From Bifidobacterium merycicum DSM 6492 (GTDB lineage: Bacteria; Actinomycetota; Actinomycetes; Actinomycetales; Bifidobacteriaceae), in assembly GCF_900129045.1 (NCBI RefSeq), contig NZ_FQTX01000007.1, positions 1 through 64,000 of the forward strand: DNA of 64,000 bases, in the 5' to 3' direction. Of the stretch, positions 58,077 to 64,000 are shown one piece after another; position 1 is the first letter of the stretch, and each line of letters begins with the position of its first letter. The translations under genes and the position numbers were made by a program. The notes below the pieces were generated by a model, which worked only from the letters and a program-made list of their open reading frames with translations, ran no database searches and was not told where the DNA came from.

Positions 58077-58826
58077 GTGACTGATCTGACGCTTATGACG
58101 TCCGCCAGCAACCCCGCTTCCGTGCTGCCTTCACTCGCGTTGCTCTCCCATCGCATTCGTGTTCTTCCGATGGATGCCGCCAGCCTGGTGAAGATGCCTG
58201 AAAGCACGATTCTTTTCCTTGATGCGCGCGACGATCTGGCCACGGCCAAAACGTTGTGCAATCTCATCCATGCTTCCGGCCTTTCCACACCCATCGTGCT
58301 GGTGCTCACCGAAGGCGGATTCACCGTGGTCAACTCGCAATGGGGCATTGCGGACGTGGTGGTGTCCACCGCTTCTCCGGCCGAGGTGGAAGGCCGTTTG
58401 AGGCTCGTTTCCGAACACGGCAATGCGCCGGCGACCATGCTTCCCGCCACCGATGGCGGAACTTCCGCGGTCGACGGGCAGATTCGTTCCGGCGATCTGA
58501 TTGTGGACACGAACGGCTATACCGCTTCCCTGCACGGCCATCCGATCGATTTGGCGTACAAGGAGTTCGAACTGCTCAAATACCTCGTGCAGCACCCCGG
58601 GCGGGTGTTCACCCGCGCCCAGTTGTTGCAGGAGGTGTGGGGATACGACTATTACGGCGGCACCCGTACCGTCGACGTGCATATTCGACGTTTGCGCGCC
58701 AAGCTCGGAGGCGAATACGAGCATCTCATCGGCACCGTGCGCAATGTGGGTTACCGTTTCGACCCGCCGGACGAGGAGAGCGAGGAATCCACGGCGAAGT
58801 CGACGTCCCTTCATTCCGGCGAATGA
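58077..58826 (+). CDS. glnR: Nitrogen regulator GlnR (OmpR family, atypical receiver)
   Basis: This 249-residue regulator matches actinobacterial GlnR throughout: the atypical receiver with SPIVLV-type LTEGGFTVVNSQWGIADVVV and ASPAEVEGRLRLV, Asp49 in ILFLDARDDL, and the C-terminal winged helix with LAYKEFELLKYLVQHPGRVF and EVWGYDYYGGTRTVDVHIRR. In Actinobacteria GlnR controls glutamine synthetase, ammonium transport and other nitrogen genes without a cognate kinase. The start is GTG, 6 nt after GGGGG. The linker (about 115-140) is longer than in Streptomyces GlnR. It overlaps nth by 4 nt. Confidence 0.93.
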   Translation: MTDLTLMTSASNPASVLPSLALLSHRIRVLPMDAASLVKMPESTILFLDARDDLATAKTLCNLIHASGLSTPIVLVLTEGGFTVVNSQWGIADVVVSTASPAEVEGRLRLVSEHGNAPATMLPATDGGTSAVDGQIRSGDLIVDTNGYTASLHGHPIDLAYKEFELLKYLVQHPGRVFTRAQLLQEVWGYDYYGGTRTVDVHIRRLRAKLGGEYEHLIGTVRNVGYRFDPPDEESEESTAKSTSLHSGE

Positions 58827-59536
58827 CAGGCAGTGAATCGTTGCGTTCGCGGGTCGCACAACCCGCCGTACGACCCGGCGGGCGGGAATCCCGCAAGGCC
58901 CGCGTGGCACGCATGCACGCGCAATACGACGTGCTGTGCGAAACCTATCCGGACCCCAAATGCGCGTTGCATTTCGAGACACCCCTGCAATTGCTCATCG
59001 CCACGGTGCTGAGCGCCCAGACAACCGATAAGCGCGTCAACACCGTCACCCCGGAACTGTTCGCCACCTATCCGACCTGCCGTGATCTGGCGGCGGCCGA
59101 TCCGGACAATGTGGAACGCATCATCCATCCGCTCGGATTCCACCGTTCGAAAACCCGGCATCTGCTCGGCCTGGCCCAAGCTTTGGACGAACGCTTCGAC
59201 GGCACCGTGCCGAGCACCATGGACGAACTGACTTCACTGCCCGGCGTGGGGCGGAAAACCGCGAACGTGGTGCTGGGCAACGCATTCCACATTCCGGGAT
59301 TCCCCGTGGACACCCATGTGATGAGGGTCACCGGCCGATTGCGCTGGCGCAGCGACTGGCGGAAAGCGAACCCCGACCCCGCACACGTCGAACAGGAGAT
59401 CACGGCCTGCTTCCCACCCGACCAGTGGACCGACCTGAGCCACCGGTTGATTCTGCACGGACGAGCCATCTGCCACGCCCGCAAACCCGATTGCGACCTC
59501 TGCCCACTCGCCGATTCCTGCCCGTCGGCACAGTGA
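58823..59536 (+). CDS. nth: Endonuclease III
   Basis: This 237-residue base-excision-repair enzyme removes oxidised pyrimidines and nicks abasic sites. The helix-hairpin-helix LTSLPGVGRKTANVVLGNAF contains the catalytic Lys; the catalytic Asp is in FPVDTHVMRVTGRL. The 4Fe-4S cluster ligands are C-x6-C-x2-C-x5-C in CHARKPDCDLCPLADSC. The ATG overlaps the glnR stop (ATGA), an odd but firm coupling of nitrogen control and repair genes. Confidence 0.96.
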   Translation: MTGSESLRSRVAQPAVRPGGRESRKARVARMHAQYDVLCETYPDPKCALHFETPLQLLIATVLSAQTTDKRVNTVTPELFATYPTCRDLAAADPDNVERIIHPLGFHRSKTRHLLGLAQALDERFDGTVPSTMDELTSLPGVGRKTANVVLGNAFHIPGFPVDTHVMRVTGRLRWRSDWRKANPDPAHVEQEITACFPPDQWTDLSHRLILHGRAICHARKPDCDLCPLADSCPSAQ

Positions 59537-59597
59537 ACGCCCCGGCATGAACGCTCCGGCATGGCCAACCATCGCACCGATACGTTACCCGCACCGA

Positions 59598-59603
59598 TAC
59601 ACT
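59598..59603 (+). promoter_or_regulatory. Leaderless -10 element (TACACT)
   Basis: TACACT ends 7 nt before the ATG at 59611. Confidence 0.5.
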
Positions 59604-59610
59604 GGAACAT

Positions 59611-61161
59611 ATGTCGAACATGCCGCAGAACCATGAGCAATCGAGCCGCGCCCGCACCAGCAACCAGCTGATCCGCTGGCTCATCTTCCTCGGCATCTCC
59701 GCGGTGCTCGCCCTGATCGTATTCGTGGCCGTGCCGACACTCACGCATCGCAGCCCGCTCGGCAACGGCACGGACGCGACGGGAGGCAGCCTCACCGTAG
59801 GCGTCACCGATACACCCCAGACGCTTGACATCCGCACCACCGACAGCGATTCGCTCAACCGCGTGCTCATCGGCAACGTCTACCGCACACTGCTTGACCG
59901 TGACAAGGACAACAAAATCACCGCCGGGCTCGCCTCGGCATGGACCACATCCGACGACGGCCTCACGCTCACCTTCACCCTGCGCAACGGCATACGATTC
60001 GCCAACGGCCACACCGTCGACGCATCCAACGTCGTATGGTCGCTGCAGCAGGCGGTCGCGAACAAATGGCCCGGCGCGGACACCAAACTGGCGGCGCTCG
60101 ACTCCGTGACCAATCCGAACGCCACAACCGTGGTCATCTCGCTGAAGCACCCGGACGCCACGCTACCGCGCACGCTCGCCGGCCGTCTCGGCATCGTCTA
60201 CGACAGCGCCGCGGACATCGACTACGCGAAGCAGACCATGGGTTCCGGCCCCTACACGGTCAAAAACTTCGAACCCGGCAAACGAGTCGTCCTTAACGCA
60301 ACCGAAGGGTCCAAAGCCAAGACAAGCACCGTCACCTTCGAGAACTACGCCAGCGACCAAGCCCTGATGAAGGCCACGCAGGCGGGCGGCATCGACCTCG
60401 CGCTGCCAGCCGACCCCGCTTCCACGGCAAACCTCACCAACGATCAGAACTTCCGCATCGCCACCGGCATCAGCGAAACCAAGGTCGTTCTGCTGTACAA
60501 CAACGACGCCGACTCCATCTTCTCCGACGTGCAGGCGCGTACGGCACTGCGCATGATGGTCGACAAGACCGCGCTGACGAAGGACCGTTCCGACGTGGCG
60601 CAGGTGCTCGGAGGCCCGATCGGACCGCTCGAACCCGGTTACGAGGATCTCACCGGCCTCATCGCCCACAATGCGGACAGGGGTCGTCAGCTTCTCAGCT
60701 ACTTCACATCAAGCTATGTCGGCACGCTGAAACTGGTGACCGACGAGACTTACGAACCGTTGGCGAACCAGATTGCGCAGCAACTGCAGGAACAAGGGGT
60801 TTCGGTCGAAGTGTCCGCGCTCAGCGCGAACGGTGTGCAGGACAGCATCAGCAAACGCAACTTCCATCTGCTGCTCACCACCGTCGGAGCCGAAGGCGCC
60901 GCAAGCTTCGCCGATCCGAACGGCGCATCGCATTACACGAATGCGGACGCGCAGGCGCAATACACGCAGGCCGTGCGGGCGACCACCCAACAGGCGTATG
61001 AGGACGGGTTGAAGACGTACGCGCGCACCGTCAGCGGCACCGCGGCCAGCGACTGGCTGTACGCCCGCAAGACCGCCCTCGTCGCCTCCACGCAGTTCGC
61101 CGGATACTCGGCGCAGATGATCGACGAACACCTGCCCCTCGCCAACATCGCCAAGCAATGA
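59611..61161 (+). CDS. ABC transporter substrate-binding protein, family 5
   Basis: This 516-residue protein resembles DppA/OppA-type binding proteins. Visible blocks include GGSLTVGVTDTPQTLDIRTT, ASAWTTSDDGLTLTFTLRNG, RFANGHTVDASNVVWSLQQ and GSGPYTVKNFEPGKRVVL. It probably binds peptides or nickel-type ligands for an importer encoded elsewhere, because no permease or ATPase is adjacent. The N-terminus has a membrane helix (about 22-46) but no lipobox Cys, so it seems to be anchored by the uncleaved helix rather than by lipid. Confidence 0.88.
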   Translation: MSNMPQNHEQSSRARTSNQLIRWLIFLGISAVLALIVFVAVPTLTHRSPLGNGTDATGGSLTVGVTDTPQTLDIRTTDSDSLNRVLIGNVYRTLLDRDKDNKITAGLASAWTTSDDGLTLTFTLRNGIRFANGHTVDASNVVWSLQQAVANKWPGADTKLAALDSVTNPNATTVVISLKHPDATLPRTLAGRLGIVYDSAADIDYAKQTMGSGPYTVKNFEPGKRVVLNATEGSKAKTSTVTFENYASDQALMKATQAGGIDLALPADPASTANLTNDQNFRIATGISETKVVLLYNNDADSIFSDVQARTALRMMVDKTALTKDRSDVAQVLGGPIGPLEPGYEDLTGLIAHNADRGRQLLSYFTSSYVGTLKLVTDETYEPLANQIAQQLQEQGVSVEVSALSANGVQDSISKRNFHLLLTTVGAEGAASFADPNGASHYTNADAQAQYTQAVRATTQQAYEDGLKTYARTVSGTAASDWLYARKTALVASTQFAGYSAQMIDEHLPLANIAKQ

Positions 61162-61215
61162 TCGCCTCCACCCCGCTAGGGCGGAAAATGGCGCTTTCTT
61201 GTCATGCAAAAGCCT

Positions 61216-61221
61216 TAAACT
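61216..61221 (+). promoter_or_regulatory. Leaderless -10 element (TAAACT)
   Basis: TAAACT ends 7 nt before the valS ATG; no ribosome site is present. Confidence 0.5.
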
Positions 61222-61228
61222 GGCGCGT

Positions 61229-64000
61229 ATGACTGAAGCCAAATCCATCGACGCAAATCTGACCCCGCTGCCCGACAAGGTCGGCGTGGACGGTCTGGAA
61301 GACAAGTGGCGTGCCGTCTGGGACAAGAACGGCACCTACAAATTCAACAACACCCGCGACCGCAAGGCCGTGTACTCCATCGACACCCCGCCGCCCACCG
61401 TTTCGGGCCACCTGCACGTGGGCCACGTGTTCTCCTACACGCACACCGACGTCATCGCACGTTTCAAGCGCATGCAGGGCTACGACGTGTTCTACCCGAT
61501 GGGCTGGGATGACAACGGCCTGCCGACCGAACGCCGCGTACAGAACTACTACGGCGTGCGCGTGGACACCTCCCTGAAGTACGATCCCGATTTCAAGCCG
61601 CCGTTCGAAGGCACCGACGGCAAGAAGATCGACGCCAAGGATCAGGTTCCGATCTCCCGTAAGAACTTCATCGAGCTGTGCGAAAAGCTCACCGCCCAGG
61701 ACGAGAAGCAGTTCGAAGCCCTGTGGCGTTCCCTGGGCCTGTCCATCGACTGGACCCAGACCTACCACACCATCGGCAAGCACCCGCAGCGCGTGGCACA
61801 GAAGGCGTTCCTGCGCAATCTGGCCCGCGGCGAGGCCTACCAGAAGGACGCCCCCGGCCTGTGGGACGTGACCTTCCAGACCGCAGTGGCCCAGGCCGAA
61901 CTGGAATCCCGCGAATACCCGGGCTTCTACCACAAGGTCGCCTTCCGCTTCGAAGACGGCACCCCGATCTACATCGAAACCACCCGCCCCGAACTGCTGG
62001 CCGCCTGCGGCGCACTGATCGCGCACCCGGACGACGAACGTTACAAGCAGTACTTCGGCCAGTACGTGTACTCGCCGCTGTTCCACGTCAAGGTCCCGAT
62101 CCTCGCGCACAAGGCCGCGGAAATGGACAAGGGCGCGGGCATCGCCATGTGCTGTACGTTCGGTGACGTCACCGACGTCGAATGGTGGCGCGACCTGAAC
62201 CTGCCGCTGCGTTCCATCATCCAGCGCAACGGACGTATCGTCATGGACGTGCCGGATTGGATCGAAGACGAGGAAGGCCGCAAGATCTTCGAGGAGACGG
62301 AAGGCAAGACCACCTTCTCCGCACGCAAGATCATCGTCGACCACCTGCGCGAATCCGGCGATCTGGACGGCGAACCGACGCCGACCAAGCGTATGACGAA
62401 CTTCTACGAGAAGGGCGACAAGCCGCTGGAAATCGTCACCTCCCGCCAGTGGTACCTGAAGAACGGCGGCACCGACGAAAAGCTGAACGCCGAACTCATC
62501 GAACGCGGCAAGGAACTCAACTTCCACCCCGACTTCATGCGCGTGCGCTACGAGAACTGGGTGCATGGCCTGAACGGCGACTGGCTGATCTCCCGCCAGC
62601 GCTTCTTCGGCGTCCCGTTCCCGTTGTGGTACCCGGTGAAGGAAGACGGCACCCCGGATTACGATCACCCGATCACCCCGAGCGAAGACATCCTGCCGAT
62701 CGACCCGACCGACGACGTGCCGGAAGGCTACACCGAAGACCAGCGTGACGTGCCCGGCGGCTTCACCGCCGAGCCCGACATCATGGACACTTGGGCCACC
62801 TCCTCCCTCACCCCGCAGATCGTAACCCGCTGGGAGGAACCTGGCGAAGAGAACCAGGCAATCTTCAACGCCACCTTCCCGATGGACCTGCGCCCGCAGG
62901 GCCAAGACATCATCCGCACCTGGCTGTTCTCCACCGTGGACCGCGCGCATCTTGAGAACAAGTGCCTGCCGTGGGCCAACGCGACCCTGTCCGGCTGGAT
63001 CCTCGACCCGGACCACAAGAAGATGTCGAAGTCCAAGGGCAACGTCGTGGTGCCCGACAAGCCGATCAAGCAGTTCGGCGCCGACGCCGTGCGCTACTGG
63101 GCCGCAGCCGCACGCCTCGGCCTGGACGCCACCTACGACGAAGGCCAGATGAAGATCGGCCGTCGACTGGCCATCAAGCTGCTCAACGCCACCAAGTTCG
63201 CACTGGCCATCGGCCGTGAGGACGAGAACCATCACGTGGCCGAATCCGCGACCGCGACCTGGAACCCGGCCGACGTGACCGAACCGCTGGACCGCGCCGC
63301 GATGGCGAAGATGGCTCTGGTGGTGCGTGAAGCCACCGCAGCGCTGGAAGCCTACGAGCATTCCAAGGCGCTGGAAGCCATCGAGAACTACTTCTGGCAG
63401 TTCTGCGACGATTACATCGAACTGGTGAAGAACCGCGCCTACGGCACCGCCGATGCCACCGGCAACGTGCCGAGCGAAGCCGCGGTCAAGTCCGCACGCA
63501 CGGCTCTGGGCCTGGGCCTCGACGCCTTCGCCCGCCTGCTCGCACCGTTCCTGCCGTACGCCACCGAAGAGGTGTGGAGCTGGATGCACGCCGGTGAAGG
63601 CTCCGTGCACCACGCCGCATGGCCGACCCCGGACGTGTACGAAGCCGCGGCGTTCAAGGTCGCTCCGGAACTGCTGAACCACGCCGGTGAGGCTCTGGCC
63701 GCACTGCGTGGCATCAAGTCCAAGGCGAAGGTCTCCATGAAGACCCCGATCCTCTCCGTGACCCTGGGTGTGGCGGACGACGTGCGCGAATCCATCCAGA
63801 ACGCGCTGGGCGACATCGCCGAAGCCGGACGCGTGGTCGGCAAGATCAGCTTCGCCGGCGCGGTCGCCGCGGTGAAAGCCGCGAAGGCCACCGCCGACGC
63901 CGCCAAGGAAGCCGTGAACAAGGCCAAGACGGAAACCGAGGCTGCGGCCGAAGTCATCGTCGAGGAATCCGAACTCGGCGAGCCGCCGGCCAAAAAGCCT
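61229..64000 (+). CDS. valS: Valyl-tRNA synthetase (3' end cut by window)
   Basis: The frame is open for 924 codons up to the window edge. HLHVGH (residues 61-66, in [13 protein letters not shown]) and KMSKSKGN (Met599) are the class I signatures. [19 protein letters not shown] and [12 protein letters not shown] are typical of ValRS rather than of IleRS or LeuRS. The editing domain (about 190-330) and anticodon domain (about 680-830) follow in order. The last ~50 visible residues are an Ala/Lys/Glu-rich C-terminal arm, so only a few codons are likely missing. The start is leaderless. Confidence 0.96.
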   Translation, partial: MTEAKSIDANLTPLPDKVGVDGLEDKWRAVWDKNGTYKFNNTRDRKAVYSIDTPPPTVSGHLHVGHVFSYTHTDVIARFKRMQGYDVFYPMGWDDNGLPTERRVQNYYGVRVDTSLKYDPDFKPPFEGTDGKKIDAKDQVPISRKNFIELCEKLTAQDEKQFEALWRSLGLSIDWTQTYHTIGKHPQRVAQKAFLRNLARGEAYQKDAPGLWDVTFQTAVAQAELESREYPGFYHKVAFRFEDGTPIYIETTRPELLAACGALIAHPDDERYKQYFGQYVYSPLFHVKVPILAHKAAEMDKGAGIAMCCTFGDVTDVEWWRDLNLPLRSIIQRNGRIVMDVPDWIEDEEGRKIFEETEGKTTFSARKIIVDHLRESGDLDGEPTPTKRMTNFYEKGDKPLEIVTSRQWYLKNGGTDEKLNAELIERGKELNFHPDFMRVRYENWVHGLNGDWLISRQRFFGVPFPLWYPVKEDGTPDYDHPITPSEDILPIDPTDDVPEGYTEDQRDVPGGFTAEPDIMDTWATSSLTPQIVTRWEEPGEENQAIFNATFPMDLRPQGQDIIRTWLFSTVDRAHLENKCLPWANATLSGWILDPDHKKMSKSKGNVVVPDKPIKQFGADAVRYWAAAARLGLDATYDEGQMKIGRRLAIKLLNATKFALAIGREDENHHVAESATATWNPADVTEPLDRAAMAKMALVVREATAALEAYEHSKALEAIENYFWQFCDDYIELVKNRAYGTADATGNVPSEAAVKSARTALGLGLDAFARLLAPFLPYATEEVWSWMHAGEGSVHHAAWPTPDVYEAAAFKVAPELLNHAGEALAALRGIKSKAKVSMKTPILSVTLGVADDVRESIQNALGDIAEAGRVVGKISFAGAVAAVKAAKATADAAKEAVNKAKTETEAAAEVIVEESELGEPPAKKP

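Noticed and set aside
61202-63682. An 826-codon open frame on the minus strand opposite valS
   Set aside because: The plus strand encodes an unmistakable ValRS with HIGH and KMSKS motifs; the antisense frame is Val/Gly/His-rich noise.

Overview
The window is a high-GC actinobacterial chromosome segment that I read as Bifidobacterium. Support comes from protein-level resemblance of many genes (a Maf-Nudix fusion, GlnR, GlgE, NucS, an RNase E/G with a long Arg/Asp-rich N-terminus), the tRNA-Trp/secE/nusG/rplK/rplA order, and many genes that appear to be transcribed without a leader. The species cannot be fixed from sequence alone.

Layout. 1-701: A/C-rich non-coding DNA. 702-3718: large membrane protein and a PucR-type regulator. 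3811-6730: rplA, rplK, nusG, secE and tRNA-Trp (read right to left), with an unusual repeat-filled gap between nusG and rplK. 6858-14702: aminotransferase, proB, obgE, rpmA, rplU and rne/rng, all on the minus strand. 15180-21493: dapE, an AEC transporter, an ABC exporter pair and a Maf-Nudix fusion. 21690-27608: aspartate-family amino-acid genes thrB, hom and lysA next to argS. 27728-35739: amino-acid permease, RidA, tRNA-Arg(CCG), CYTH protein, thioredoxin/TPR protein, an uncharacterised lipoprotein/membrane pair and an FKBP lipoprotein. 35880-41352: an accessory cassette with an ABC ATPase, three small membrane proteins, a small secreted protein, and a divergent LuxR-type response regulator plus histidine kinase. 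41463-49221: nucS and the complete F1Fo ATP synthase operon (atpB-E-F-H-A-G-D-C). 49729-64000: metA, initiator tRNA, a sortase-anchored surface protein, glgE, ppa, a MntP-like transporter with a structured leader, a membrane protein, glnR-nth, an oligopeptide-binding protein and valS (cut by the window edge).

The best candidate for an undescribed system is the 35.9-41.4 kb cassette. A two-component system faces a gene for a 144-residue exported protein across a 163-bp gap holding a perfect 16-bp palindrome, and the exported-protein gene leads into four ABC-transporter genes. This looks like a self-sensing export/immunity module around a secreted protein of unknown function. Other signals worth checking are a cluster of four DnaA-box-like sites upstream of glgE, a structured leader before mntP, two copies of an ~80-bp repeat plus a perfect 27-bp inverted repeat between nusG and rplK, and twelve genes whose ATG lies 6-8 nt after a TANNNT-like -10 element.

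Most of the window is housekeeping. The minus-strand blocks are tightly packed with 1-4-nt overlaps (hom/thrB, argS/lysA, atpD/atpC, ATPase/permease) and are separated by clear GC-rich hairpin terminators, several of them bidirectional between convergent genes.
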